NCBI GenBank assembly: GCA_013398955.1 | Contig: VWPU01009517.1 | Span: 19,792-83,791 of the forward strand | DNA from: Callaeas wilsoni | Taxonomy: Eukaryota > Chordata > Aves > Passeriformes > Callaeidae | Length of the DNA: 64,000 bases | Direction of reading: 5' to 3' | Shown: positions 1 through 12,615 of the stretch, in pieces | How the letters are laid out: each line of letters opens with the position of its first letter | Position numbering within the stretch: position 1 is the first letter of the stretch | The notes under the pieces: generated by a model | What the model was told of the DNA's origin: nothing | The model's input: only the letters and a program-made list of their open reading frames with translations | The model's database searches: none | Position numbers and translations under genes: made by a program

Positions 1-3000
1 TGAGCTCACTCTAAATATTCACTTCAAATGGATCCCTTGATCTGAGCCTCTTGAGGTCTGATGCAGTTTTGCTGGAGACTGATGCCACAATTACTTCATA
101 AAGAAATTGTATAAAATCCATAATCATCAGTACATTTGGGTTGTGCCAGTTTACTAGACGAATAAGTGCTCAAGCCTACAGCAGCCCCATTTAGGAGGTT
201 TATTTTGTGCCATGAGGGCTAAATATATTTCTGAGCCACACACTTTATAGACTTAGACAGAAACCTCTTCTCAATCTACATAAGAAAAAGTACAGAGAAG
301 CATCATTAACCAAAATTGAAGCATTGCCCTGCCTGTGATCCTGTCCACCACATTTTGTTATTTTACACGGAATGGGTCTGTCTCCTCTGTGTGTATATGG
401 TATAAGGGTATCCCAGTCTCCATGTGAGAACATGACATTGGAAGTAGAATGTGTGTGCCCCAGCCCAAGCCAGTCAACCTGCCCCAGCAGTGGAGGCTTT
501 CAGGGAGTGGGATCTGTGTAGGGTGTTCAGACAAGGAGTGAAGGTCTGTTTCACGTTATATTAGTGTTTTTTGCTGGTGTCATAGTTTCTATTAGTAGGG
601 ATGAGTAAAGTTGAATTGGTGGGAATGAAGCAGAACTAGTTTCCTAGAGAAGTCCCAGTGGATCCGTAGTGGTTGCTTTGCTAATACTTTATTGCTCAGA
701 GTTGACTCACTCTGTCCAGAGGGGGCCTGATCAGTAGTGGCAGAAGCTGCCTTGCAGGACAGAGCCTGGTGACGTGGATTTTTCCCAGGATGGTGAAGAT
801 GGCCACGGTGCCATTACCTCTGACAGCTCCTCACAGGACCTGTCAGGAAGGTTTCTGCAGTGTGGCTCCGTGGTTGCCTGCAGTTTTGGTGCTTGGGGTT
901 TGATATGTGCACAAGTTTTTTTGTGTGTGCACTCATCTGTAAGTTGTAAATTACTGTGCTGCTCAACCAAAAGACACTGTAGCTCCTTCTCAACACCCTT
1001 GAGAATGGCTGGCTGAAAACACTAGCAGCATAAATATCCAGGGAGACCTGCACTTTCCCACATCCAAAAATAGGAAAACAGCTCCAATTTCTCACCATAC
1101 TTAATTTTTCTTCTTTAAAAAAAAAGGGGAGGCTTGAGAGTGAATGAATTCCTGCTTTCTGGTCTCAGCAAATGGCAGAAACCACTGTTTATAGTGTGTG
1201 TACAGATGTGCAGAACCAGCCCCAGTGCCAGGGCTGGAACATGGCCCTGCCACCCCCAGTCTGCTGAACTGTAACTGCAGGAATTTGAATAGAAACTCGG
1301 GGAAGGAGGAGAGGGAAGAAGGAGCTGAAGGTCACACAGGATTTTGGTACATGTCTGACAGAGCAGAGAGGGTGGCATCATTGACAGTGCCAGAAAGCAG
1401 GAGAAGGGGCAGATGAGGGAAGAGAGATTAGGTGTTGGTTAGCAGGAGCTTCTCCTGGAAATTTGCTCTCCACCTAAAAGCTATCAGTCCTCCAACAAGG
1501 CATGCTGTGACAACCCCGAGGCAGTAGGACTGGATACATCCCAGCTCCTTGCAACCAGGGCAGAGCTGTTCCTGTGCCCCAGGAGAGGCAGGGCAACTCT
1601 TCCTGCTTGTGTGCATCCCTGGCGGCCTCTAGCTTGGCTGTGCACTGGTCTGGGCTTCACCTGTGACCCTTTGCTAACACCCAGTGTGAGATGCAATGGT
1701 AAAATGGGCTTTCCAGCAACTTTCCTCAGCAGAGCTCTCATCCCTCACACCAGGAGGGCCAGCAGCTCCTCTCAGGCTTGCACCCAGCCCCGAGCCTGAA
1801 GGTACTGCTGCTTTGAAGAGACAGTGGCAGCATATCTCCCACATCCAGAGGAATGTGCAGAAGACAGCAGAAAGAGATGAAAGCATGTTGATTAACACCC
1901 AAGACCACCTGAAATCAGAAAGGAGGCAGGAAGCATTATCTCTGAGTATTGAGGCCATCAGGATGGAGCTGGAGTACTGCTGAGTGGAGCAGGCAAGGAC
2001 AGGTATACAGAAATAAATGACTCACTCAGAAAAAGGTCAGCCACACTTGATTTGCCAGAGCCAATTTGTGGTGAGCGTGCAGGCTGTGACACGCAGCAGT
2101 GACCACTTTCAGATGATTCGTTTTGAGGCCACCGTGAATCCCCCTTCTTGGAAACCATTGCCCTGAGAGCTTTCGGGCAGCGACGTCTCACCCTGAGGAG
2201 GGTGGATTTCAGCAGAAGTGGGATGGAGGGGGGCACAGGCAGGGGTCTTTATTGGCAGACAGACCTGCTCAGCAAATGGAAAATTTTAGTGAGATCAAAA
2301 AAATTAGGGTTTTTTTTTCAAAAGTTCATGTTTGTATTGTTTGCTTTCTCACAGAGAAAAGAAAAATGCTGGGATTTCAGAAGGAAAAAAAAAACCAAAC
2401 TTTAATTTTCAATACTTCATTTTCTACCAAATCACGGAGTGGAAATTGGTGAAGATGGCTTTATGAAGATGGATTGAATGAAGATTCATCTTGGAAGGAA
2501 TAAAATAGGTAATTTCTAAACACATTAAGGGAAAAGCAAGATGCTTTTCCACAATGTTTTGTCATGCTGTGTCCCATGTCTCTCTCAGTTTGCACAGAGG
2601 GTCATTCCATGAGTACTCACTTAGGACACCCTTTGGTAACATCATCCTCTCAGCAGGATTGTCCTGGGACAGTTCAGATAATAGAACAAAACATTTCTTC
2701 TAAAAACAGCTCCCAGGCAGTCTCTGGGCACTCTCAATCTGATTATGTAAGTGAGGTTTGAATACAAGATGTGATTTGGTCATTACAAACTCCCATTCTT
2801 AAATAAATTTACATTGGTGTTTCACAGGAATGTTTACTCCTGCTTCCCTGAGTTCCAGACATTAAACAAATGGGTTTTGCTTAATTAAAAGCACTCCGCA
2901 GGGGTGCTCCCTTAGCTGGGAGATGGGAGATGAAGAAAGGAAACAAATGGGGAAAAACGAGATGTATTTCTTCTTCTCTTGGAACTGCAGACCTGTGTCA

Positions 3001-4440
3001 GCATCTCCCATTCCACAATTTTTTTAATACATGGGGTTGTTTGGTTTCAGAGTTAAAAACCCATAAAGCAAACCAATTCATTTTAAGTTTCCCATATGGA
3101 TCTCAGAAAGAACAAGATATTCCTTTGTACTGCAGCACAGTTGGGAGTCTTCAATTTTTCTTTTTTTTTTTTTCTCCGTTTTTTCTTTCCCTTCTCTAGC
3201 AGGGTAGAATGTGTTTCTGAAGGGTCTTATACCTCTCTTTCCTGAGCAGGAGTCCCTGTTCCATGGCAGAGAACAAGTCCAGTTGAGAAGGGGTCAGGAC
3301 ATTTAGGGACAAGGGTAGTTTACATGCCGTACTCATGGCAGAGTGCTCTCCGGAATCCTGGCTCCTGAAGGGATGGGAGCCCTTACAACTCTGTAATTTC
3401 CAAAGCAGGTTCGTGTGATTCATGCCAGTGGAGCTAACGTGAACGTAAGGTAAAGAAAGATGTGGCGATACAAGCCTGAGATCCAGCTTTCTTTTGCCTC
3501 TTCCAGCAGGCAGTTTTGCATAAGGAAGAGTACAGCATGCAGGGTAAGTCTTAAGTGGTGCTGCTTCAGAAGAACCCTTCTGAAAATCAGTAGTTACGGG
3601 AATTCCTGAGCCAGGAGATGCCTCTGGGTGACTGTGTTTAATAATCACTGAAGAAGCCAGTTACAGCTACCACAACACCTCATCAAGAATTTCTACTGAG
3701 CAATAATGAGCATTTTTTGCCAAGATCCAGAGAGCTTTTAGTGCTGTCATTTTAACTACATTTTTATACTTGACAGTTTTCAAAACACCATAAAATTATA
3801 CAAGGGTGAACTGAATGCTGTTCTGCCTATGTTGGATTGTGAGGTGGAGCTGAATTTGGTGTTTCAGGTTAGCCTCTGTATTGCTAGACAGATAAATACT
3901 CCCAGCACCCTGATGATGAGCAAAAAAGCCTCCAAATCATAAAGGAAACTGAGAAAACAAATAACTCTCAACTCTGTTATTATTTATAAGATGAGAATAT
4001 TTCCTATTCTTATGAAATAATGTGCAAAGCTATTTTCGTAGAAAACTTTTGCAGACCATCTCCGTGCTGAATTCTATGACCAAAAAAGGGTTTCTTGGTG
4101 TTTCTGAACTGCTTTTCCTAAACCTAGGTAGCATATAGGATTTTTCACTGATCTTAGACACTTATTTGGCTCGAGAACACACAGAAAGTCACAGTGTTCT
4201 GGAGCCAAATGGTGTTCCTAGAGATCTCCTGGTACTGGGCTTACCCTTTCATGCAAGCAAAGGTTACTGTGGAGCATTCACCTTATGAAAACATTCCTAG
4301 AGTGATGGAAGAGGAAAAAGTTTAAACAGCTGTTGAGAAAAGAGGGTTATGCAGGAATGAAATATTTCACATAATAAGCAAAACTTAAGAAGTAAGCCAA
4401 ACACTTAGGAATAGCAAAACAACAGAAAGAAAAGCAGAAA
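1..4440. other. Intergenic DNA, no gene recognised
   Basis: No open frame here resembles a known protein. The longest is a 150-codon minus-strand frame at 3196-3648, which has low-complexity, random-looking composition. The one notable feature is a long pyrimidine tract at 3151-3197 followed by AG at 3198-3199, resembling a strong 3' splice site. Two GTAAG/GTAAA donor-like sites lie about 245-250 bases downstream near 3444-3452. All three frames after the AG hit stops quickly, so any exon would be non-coding. Short A or T runs are otherwise unremarkable. Confidence 0.6.
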
Positions 4441-4740
4441 TATTTTTAAATACATCAGTGCATCCTCATAGAGATGCCCTTTTTACAACCTAGTGCCATT
4501 GGATTTGTTCTCTCCCTCACCATTTAAGGAGCTCCTTGCATTTTCTGTGCATCATTGCAACATTGATCCTAGCGTGCGATGAGTAATTGTGTTTTCTTTT
4601 AGTGAAAATCTACAGCCCCCAGCTTGGTTTCCGTAGCCATGTTCTTGAGAGTGTGCCTGATATTGTTCCACTTATTCATTAATAACATGTGTTGTGGCTT
4701 TTTCTGATGTAAACATTTGCCAGGCTTTCATTAAGTTTTT

Positions 4741-4990
4741 AATAAACTTGTCCACCACCACATACATTAAAATGAAAAATTATCAATGACCCCTTTTGCA
4801 AGTCATTAATGATGACACGCAATTTGGCTGATGAATCACGAGTTTGCTGTAGATTTAGGCTATGTTTGTGTCCATCTCAGTGGAGTCTGTCCCCTTCTCC
4901 ATGGTAACTGCTCTGCCTCTGACATCACTAGCCAAAATAGAGCATGGAGGTTATAAAATCCTGAGGGGGTGTGGGGTGGGGAACGGTAGA
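4741..4990 (+). promoter_or_regulatory. Candidate regulatory element with promoter-like motifs
   Basis: Several motifs are spaced like a promoter or enhancer. A CATTAATGATGAC homeodomain-type stretch lies at about 4804-4816. CCATGGTAAC at 4899-4908 resembles one half of an RFX X-box. TGACATCA at 4920-4927 is one base from a CRE/AP-1 site. TATAAAA lies at 4952-4958, followed by a G-rich run at 4965-4981. A start about 25-30 bases after the TATA would fall near 4980-4985. No recognisable coding exon follows: the 73-codon frame beginning at 4971 matches nothing I know. This may be an enhancer, a promoter of a non-coding RNA, or chance. Confidence 0.3.
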
Positions 4991-6699
4991 GACAGACAGA
5001 ATGAAAATACAATTCAATAAAGGAAACTTCCTTAACGCTTCAGTCACCAGACAGTGCCCCGTGCATCGATCAGGCAAAAGATGTCTGAAATGTGAGAAAT
5101 GGAGATATCAGAATTCCAGAGCCGGAGATTTGCGTGAAGTTATTGAAACAACTTGGAAAGCAAAACAATCTGGTTTGGACTTTTTGGACTGAGTCACGAA
5201 GCACTTTATCCATATTATTTTCTTTTTTAGCATCAAAAATCTTCTTCATCACAAAGAGGGTAGAGAGCCTGATGTGGGAGTCAAAAAAGCTGTTTGACAG
5301 CTAGGGAAAGCCCCAAGAGCAGGAATCACAGAATAAATGTACTAAAACTGATGCCAGTACCACTCAATCTTTATCACAACTTTTATCTGTAGCCTGGGAT
5401 GCTGCTTTTCTAAAACCCAGACCCCAGAAGCCATGAACTAGATGACAAATAAAGAAAGAAAAAAACAAAAGGCAGACTTTTTAGGTTAAAAGAGACAAAT
5501 ATAGCAAAAGAGACCAACATGGAAATTCAAAACCAGAAGGGAAAAACAATGAACCCAAGGTTACTCAGCCATTAACATTTCATAGTTCAAAGTAGAGCTG
5601 GGAATTTCCTAGGCCCCAGTTTAGTGTTCTGGAGCCATCAGTAGTGCAATTCGGATGCCAGTGCAGGACAGGATTGCTTAGAAGGTGTAATGTGGGCTGG
5701 GGGGAGACAGTGGGCATGGGGAAAGGTCAAGAGAATGGGAGGAAGTTTAGGCTGATCTCTGCTCATTTGGACAGGGCTGTTAGTCTTGGGAGGGTTAAGT
5801 GTTTCCAGAGGAATGGAAACTCAGCTCGAGCCTTGTCAGAGCTCTGACGTGACAACACATATAAAATAAACACCAGTGGAGTGCTAAGATAATGCACACA
5901 CACCAGGTCTGTGCAATGTCGGTATCATTTTAGATCACTTCATAAAACTGTTATCCCTTTTTGACTTGTATTTTTAGCCAGTTTTAAACGTCCTGAGGAC
6001 TGTTTCATTTAGGAGAAAAAAGCTAATAATGGAGTCCTATATTTTATTATTGCAGCCCTGCTTTATTTACACTGAAGTTGTATGAAACCCTCTTTCTTTG
6101 GACAAAACAGGAAAGAAACAGCAGGAAACAGTTTCTTTTTCACATTTCTGAGGCAGCATTTAGTCCCAAAACCTTTTTCTCTATGTTCTTTCATTCCTGT
6201 TTTCCCTTTCTCAGTGCCAGCTTTTTTTCCCCCCCTCATAAACCAGATGTAGCAGAGGTTTTGTTTATTTTTACTGTAATAAAATGTCTTCTAGGAAATT
6301 TAGAAAGTAAGTTGTGCAGTGAACAGCAGAAAGAATGCAATGTGAGTTCCCGTAAATTTGTCCCCACTGTCCCTGTCTCTATATCCTCTCAGCCCAAACG
6401 ACACAGACAGTGATCATGTGGCTGATACCCATTTGCAGTTTGGCTTGTCTGCATGCCGAACAGGAAAAATCACTGTTAAATTTATGCTGTGGCCTTCCCC
6501 TCAGCACATTCCTAGCTTGAATATCTTCACTTGTTCTTTGGTTTTCATGCAACTTGTAAGAATTTGTTATGTTTGAGGCTTTCATTGTAGAAACTAGGGA
6601 GACTGATGGCCAGACTGCATTGTCTCATGTCTTATTTCCTTAGGACAGCCAGATGAAAAACAATAAATAAATCCACCTTTTTTTTTTTAAATCTCAATG
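4991..6699. other. Intergenic DNA, nothing recognised
   Basis: AT-rich sequence with scattered short open frames up to 111 codons at 6078-6413, none with recognisable motifs. A weak CACAGAATAAA string near 5327 recalls the CR1 3' octamer, but flanking sequence does not support a CR1 copy. No repeat, RNA gene or splice-bounded coding exon was seen. Confidence 0.6.
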
Positions 6700-6770
6700 A
6701 AATAAAGAAAGAAAGAAACAAAAAATGAGTGAAACAGAGAGGAAGAAGGAGGGAGGGAGGGAGGGAGGGA
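6700..6770 (+). repeat. Purine-rich simple repeat with G-quadruplex candidate
   Basis: An (AAAG)n stretch at about 6703-6718 passes through a purine-rich spacer into (GGGA)n at 6748-6770. The latter has five GGG tracts (6751, 6755, 6759, 6763, 6767) separated by single A residues. Single-base loops are the arrangement expected to form very stable quadruplexes on the plus strand. The run is homopurine, so triplex formation is also conceivable. It lies in intergenic DNA with no gene next to it. Confidence 0.85.
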
Positions 6771-9700
6771 AAAGTATGGTGAACAAAGGAAAAATTACAT
6801 TTTATGATAATGTGAGGGGGGAAAGAAGAAGACAGCAAGTAATTGAGAAGAAATAAAGAATCAAAAGTAATCTACACAATTCAGGTAAAGGAATTTTACA
6901 CTGCTTATTTTGTAAAATGAATTTAAACTGCCTTGCAAATATAGGTGCAATTAAATCACGTTTCTCTCTTAAAGACAAACATTAAAGGATTAAAGAAAAT
7001 TTAGTTATGCCATCTGCAGAAACAGCTGTCAAGTGTCAGCTGTTTCTGTTTATTTTGGTGAATCTGAGTGAGTTTGGACCATTGAATGTATGCACACCAT
7101 ATATAATAAATTATATTAAGAGAATGGGTGACATGATTTGGTCCTTTGCCAGGTGCTTAAACATACATGTTCCAAAATGCTTTTGGCTGCAAGGAGGGAT
7201 GTTACACTGTGGTCAGAGACCCAGAGCTGAGGTTGGGACTGGTGTTCAGCAGGACCCAGGGCAGTGGCAGGGGGCTGTGGAAGAGAGGCAGGAAGTCCCA
7301 GCCTGGGTTCGTAGCTCAGCTCCAGCTCCATGGGGTGCAGGGCCAAGGCACCTCCAACCACCACTTTGGGCCCTCTGGCCCCTTTGAGATGAAGGTCTCC
7401 CAGATCATGCAGAATACCTGCTGCCACATGGCTCCAGACCCAAGACAGGCAGGCACAGTGTGGCCAGCCACCCTCCCAGCCTCCTAATCCATGTAGCGAG
7501 GAGCATCCCTTCTTGCCTCTGCCCCTCACTGTCACCTGTCCTCCTTCTGGCACGGCGGCTGGCCCTGCTCAGCAGAGACTGTGTCACCCTCTGATGGAAA
7601 CACTCTGCTTCCTTCACGGTCATGCACCTGTGAGACAGGCTGCACTGGCATTAGCAAGGGTGTGCAGAGGTGTTGTAGGTGGTCACTGGTGCACGCCCAC
7701 CCAGGACAATGTCTTCGCTTGCTCCAAAGCCCAGGTGAGAACCTGGCACAGAGCAGGAAGGGGAATGCAAGCAAACATCGTGGGGTGATTCAGATGTGAG
7801 CAAGGCAAGCCCAGAGGCACAGACATTAGCTCAGGGGTGATGAAGAAATGTCACTGTCCCTTTCCAGATCACTGTGTTTCACAGGTAGGCAAATGCTGCA
7901 AATGCCAAGTGCAGAACTCCTGCCTCATCTTCTCCTCCAACTTGGACTTTCACCACGCTGTTATGCATGGCCTGAGCTGTGCAATTCATCACCGTGCTGG
8001 AACCACTCGGTGGGCTCACAGAAAGCTGCACCTAGCAAAGAGTAATGGAGCATACCAGTATTTTTAAATTAGTGAAGAGGAGTGGCACAGATGACAAGAA
8101 TCAGCCCGAGAGCCTAGCCCCAGGTAACACCACAGCTGGATCCAGCTGAAGGAGCACAGAGATTTTACGGGTACACCTCCAGGAGCAAGCAGGCAGGCTG
8201 GATACCCTGTTAATGTAGAGATGGAGCTCTTTTTTCTAGACTGATCAGCTAGTGTTGCTGCCCATTTCAGATGAGGGGCAGAAAATGTTTCGCTCTTTGG
8301 GTTCAACTGTCCTGTTGCTCTTCTGTGTTTCAGATAAAGCGTTTTTCAGGACGCTCAATTTTGTGCTGATATGGCTGGTGCAATCATTGGTACAGAGCTT
8401 CCTGGAGGCCTGAGCAGCTTCATCAGGTCCCCATGTCCCACAAGAGCTTCCAGAGAGGGAGCTTCCGACTACTGCCTAAATTGTCAGTCTCTCCCTTGTC
8501 CTGGGTTAAGCTGCAGATATGTCAAATGACGAGTGTGGGTTTTCCCCAGCCATGTGACAATGAATAAACCCTGCCTGTGTGATTCAGATCGTGCAGATGC
8601 TGTGTGATCTGAGCGAGGATGCAGGGGCTGATGCGTAGGTTGGAAGAAAGTGGAAGAACCTGCAAACTGGTGTCCTCCTTATCAGGCGGGGAGGCTGGTG
8701 CTGGTTGAAACACAATTTTTGTTTTCTCCAGAAGTGGTTTTCTGTGCCATATTGCCTGTGCCCTGAAGTTTGATTAAGGAGACATACAGTGATTCAGGTT
8801 TCACAGGCGTTCACGTTCGATTTCAGCACTGTGGGCCAGGTGAGAAAGATCGGGTGGGTCCTGACAGAGTCCTGCAGGATTCAGATCTAACAAGGAAATG
8901 ACAAGGAAGGCAGTGAAATGATCTTAACTGTGGAGTTTAAAGATTCCCTGGTGATTTTTGGCAGCTGTACTCAGTCATCCCCTGTAGCAACAGACACATT
9001 TCTGAGCGTGGTGTGGAAACGGTGCTGCTGCCTGGTTGTGATGAGCACTCCTTGCTGTGGAGGGCCAAGTGCTGCTTGGCTGTGGGGAAGGTGCTTTGGG
9101 AGGCAGGGGACATCTGCCTGCTCATAGGCAGAGGGTGTGATACAGTATGATAGCACGGCTCACTGCCATTGGACCCAAGTTGTAGCTGTTACTGCAGATA
9201 ATTACAGGTGTTTCAAGTTTGTCAGTGTGCTTTTTCCAGAACTGTGTGTCTTAGCACATTTCAAAAGAAGCAAGCAACCCACAATAAGCATGCTAATTAG
9301 CAAGCGGCAGTGATGAGAGACACCAAAGAGATGCTGGAGGAAAAAAAAATGCCACAAATGGTTCACAGGATTGCGCATTTCGGCTCTCAGCCAGATTCAG
9401 ACCCTGCAGTCAGACTCCTGGCTTAGTGGGAGGGCATTTCCAGCCTTTGAAGTCACATTTTCTGCTGACACCTTTGTGTGGTGAAGAGGAGCCCACACTG
9501 CAATCCCTGATGTGCAGAATGGGATGCAGATGGGATAGCACAAGTCACTGCTGTGACAGCAGAGCAGTGACAGCCTGCAAGCCCTGGGGCGGGCAGGCAC
9601 CGGCTGGGGATGCGGCACCCGGGCTATGGCTGTGCCTGTGGGTGCTGCTGGCTGCCCTTTGTCACCCTTGCTTTGAGCAACAATGCCCTTGGTCAAGCCA

Positions 9701-11840
9701 GGTCAGGCACATGCCCTGCACAGCAGGTCCAGGTTGGAAACCTGACTCCAGGGAATGCCAGGAGGCTGCTAGGACTGTTCCTGGCTGGAGGAAGTGGCAC
9801 CTCACTTCAGAAATGAATCACATATTCTTCTCTTTCATATAAACCTATAAACCACTTAAAAGCCGTCCTTCTTTGCCTTCATTTTCTGGGCTCTCTCCCA
9901 AGTGATTTCTCAGAATTTCCATGAAAATTAACTCCCAGCATAATGGAAACAGAATTAAAAAATACAGTCCATCTTTTTTTCTTGATGACCTCAGCTTTTT
10001 TAAGGTGAGAGTGTCATGATGGATGAGTGAGGAAGTTCATTTCCATTTTGATTTCAAACTTCAATGGAGTGGGTCACCCTCTTCATTCTCTGAGTGAGGC
10101 ATCCTGCTGAAAGCTGTTACCTCTAGGCTTGGCTGCATTAAAAGTGCATTATATTAACTTGAAATCTCTTCATGTTCTATTTAAACTCTAGGTATGCCTA
10201 CCGGGTGGATTTTCAAAGGCTACTGTTCGCCCAGCAAAGCCAATCTGTCTCAGGGAGCTGCCCTTGTTGCCAAAGATGAAAGAAGCTGTACAAAATTCTG
10301 TTTAAAATGGTAAAAATGGCTTGGACTGAGTGAAAGAGGATCCTTCTTAGTGTGTGTTTTCAGTGGGCTGAATAGTGGAGAGGTAGAGGGGATTGTTTGG
10401 GTCAAACTGAAGTAGAAATTTTTACATATATTTTTCTCAAAATAAACAAGTGAAAACCTGAAAGAAAAGGTGCTTCAGGTCATCCTGAGGCCTTTTTGCT
10501 CAGGCCAAGAGAAAACATTGTCTTCTGAATCTTCTGCAAATCTTTTAATTTTTTTTTTTTTAATACAAAACTGCTAGTCAACTATCAAAACCCACTGTTT
10601 TGGAATCTGGTGATTGGAATGCTGTTTGAAAGTCTGAAGTCAGTTGGAAAATCTTTGATGTGATTTAGGATTTTCCAAAATGGAACATCTCATTTTGCAC
10701 ATGTCTAAGTGACATCGCATGGCATTTTCAAAATTCCTCCTTCTCTTCACAACTTTTTTTTTCCCCAGCCAAAATTATTTGTTGATTTCAACCCAGTTTT
10801 GCAAGTAGTTCCATTTAGTGCTTGTCAAAACATTTTTCAGATGATCTAGTTATGCTAGGGTGAGAGGCCAGGAGGAGACATGGGATAAAGGAACAGAGGG
10901 CAGCAGTGGGAATGGTTGAGCAGGGGCACAGCTGGTTCTGGCCACCATCCTTGGCGTGGATACTTAAATTCAGCAAATGGGGTGTCACATCCAGGGCACC
11001 GCTCAGGGAAGAAGAAGTGGGAGGAAAACCTGGAGTGCAGAAGGCTCCAGGAGAAGCTCTGAGGCAAAAGAGTGAAAGAGTTAAATGGAACAGCCAAAAT
11101 AAACCATGAATGTATTCTCCTGTGACAGTAAGGGCACGCTAATTCATCACAGCTCAGTAAGGAACCGAATGCAACAAAAGTGATTTAAAGCAGACCCAGA
11201 GTCTATGAAGATGGGCATGCAGAGGGTTAACCTCAGCCAGCTGAGCAACGTCTTTGTCTGAGCTGGCCCAAACAGGAATGGAGAGAGGGTGAAGTCCCAA
11301 ATGGTGGCTCGAATTTTTTGCCCGTTAGACTGCCAGTACTAGTAGACTGAGTACTGTGAGCTCTCAATCTCACTTGCACTAAAGCAGGTGGTGCTTGCAT
11401 TCCTATCCCTATGGTGGCTACAGAAACCAAGCCCCTCAATGCCCAGACACACCCTGGAGTGGGAGATGCGAAGTGCTGGGTACTCTCCGTGGTTCCAGGT
11501 GAACAACGCACTGAAAGCACAGACGATGTCCCCCAAATTCACCTCTACCCTTGGATAACACCACGGTTCTTGAAGGTAAAACCTCTGTGTTCAGACACTG
11601 GCTGGGTTTCTTCCCAGCCCAGGGTTTGAGCCGGCTCCCCACGGTCAGGTGGCAATGCCAAACCGCTGGGACGCCGCAGAGCCGAACCGTGAAACACAAT
11701 GGGGCTGCCTCTGCGGGCAGCAAAGGAAAACTGAGACAGGCGCACACTGAAATATAAAGATCAGGAAATCTAGGACAGACTTTCAGGAAACAAGTCTTAA
11801 AAACTTGCAGTCAGCTTTCCCCTCTTCTCTTTTTCAATGA
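6771..11840. other. Intergenic DNA, no gene recognised
   Basis: The stretch from about 7,180 to 7,780 is noticeably richer in G and C and carries overlapping open frames on both strands (up to 145 codons, minus, 7116-7553). None has a recognisable domain and the frames overlap each other, as expected of GC-rich non-coding DNA. A second GC-rich patch at 9,400-9,800 has a 138-codon plus-strand frame with no known motif. A perfect 10-base palindrome GCTAATTAGC at 9292-9301 contains a paired-class homeodomain core. Nothing else stands out. Confidence 0.6.
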
Positions 11841-12024
11841 TGTCCTGGTTATAGGAGTAGAGTGCCAGTTTAGCGCTATGGGAGTGTAGCGAAACTGTAT
11901 TCTGCTCCCCTCTGGGTCATTTCTGATAGCTCCTAATGATGGGGGGTTTGCAGGAGCTGTCCAGTGCACACCTGACACCTCAGGCTACAAGCTGGGTGTT
12001 TAATGAGATAATGAAAAAGAGGCA

Positions 12025-12043
12025 AACTCTGCAAGGCAGAGTT
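12025..12043 (+). repeat. Hairpin inside the LTR
   Basis: AACTCTGC and GCAGAGTT form a perfect 8-base stem around a 3-base loop. It is followed by two copies of TCGTGCAAG (12043-12051 and 12054-12062). Both lie in the presumed U3 region, upstream of the LTR TATA box, where short repeats often serve as protein-binding enhancer units in retroviral LTRs. No function can be shown from sequence alone. Confidence 0.6.
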
Positions 12044-12325
12044 CGTGCAAGTGTCGTGCAAGGGTCGTGTTTCTTTTTCTTCACAAATGACTCAGCTGTG
12101 ATAACTCCCTCCGGGGAAGCACCAGCACAGTTACACCCATCCTGAGGGAATCATCTCTTCTCATGGGCCATAATGGACTCAATGCCACCAGCAGAATAGG
12201 CAGCTGCAAGGATTTAGACCATCAAGGACTCCCAAAGAACCCCATGACTCACAGGATTACATCATTCCATCGTGAAACTCCCTCTCCTGGGGGAGGTACT
12301 GAGCACTCCCACCTGAATCTGAAGG

Positions 12326-12332
12326 TATATAA
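12326..12332 (+). promoter_or_regulatory. TATA box of the solo LTR
   Basis: TATATAA sits 485 bases into the LTR. Transcription would start near 12,355-12,362, dividing U3 from R. It is intact, so the LTR could still act as a promoter directed towards higher coordinates. Confidence 0.6.
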
Positions 12333-12528
12333 TCTTAGGGTTTGGAGACCTGGGACACCACCACCACTCGATGGATCCAGAGGAGGACCAGAACTTCCAC
12401 AGGACTGTAACCACCACTTGATAGGATTGTGGCTGCCATCCTGACTGACAGGGTGCCAGGTTGTACTTTGACTTTGTGGGTTTAAACCAGTTTTAGCTCT
12501 GTATTGTTACATTTATTGTAATTGCTCT

Positions 12529-12534
12529 AGTAAA
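12529..12534 (+). terminator. LTR poly(A) signal variant (AGTAAA)
   Basis: AGTAAA is a recognised variant of AATAAA. It lies about 200 bases after the LTR TATA box, in the position expected for the retroviral poly(A) signal. A GT-rich stretch follows at about 12,565-12,580. Confidence 0.5.
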
Positions 12535-12615
12535 TTGTAACTCCGGCCTGAAATCTCTCTTAAGGTAAGTGAGTGGGGTTAATTTCTCCCACTGGTTCAC
12601 TTTCAAACCAGAACA

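Larger units (their letters stand above)
11841..12615 (+). mobile_element. Solo LTR of an endogenous retrovirus
   Basis: The 775-base segment begins TGTCCTGGTT (11841-11850) and ends AACCAGAACA (12606-12615). These are inverted copies of each other with one mismatch, and they keep the TG...CA ends of a retroviral LTR. The flanks are AATGA (11836-11840) and AATGG (12616-12620), consistent with a 5-base target duplication carrying one later mutation. A TATATAA box (12326-12332) and an AGTAAA poly(A)-type signal (12529-12534) occur in the order and spacing expected of U3-R-U5, which sets the orientation as plus. No gag, pol or env remnants adjoin it, so it is a solo LTR left by recombination. 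The 5-base duplication and the TGTCCTGG start suggest an ERVL-like avian family. The family assignment is from memory and uncertain; the LTR call is stronger. Confidence 0.85.

Noticed and set aside
3196..3648. 150-codon minus-strand open frame
   Set aside because: No recognisable domain or gene context. Length is within the range seen for chance frames over 64 kb on two strands.
8497..8510. TGTCCTGGGTTAAG as an LTR start
   Set aside because: No complementary end or target duplication was found nearby.
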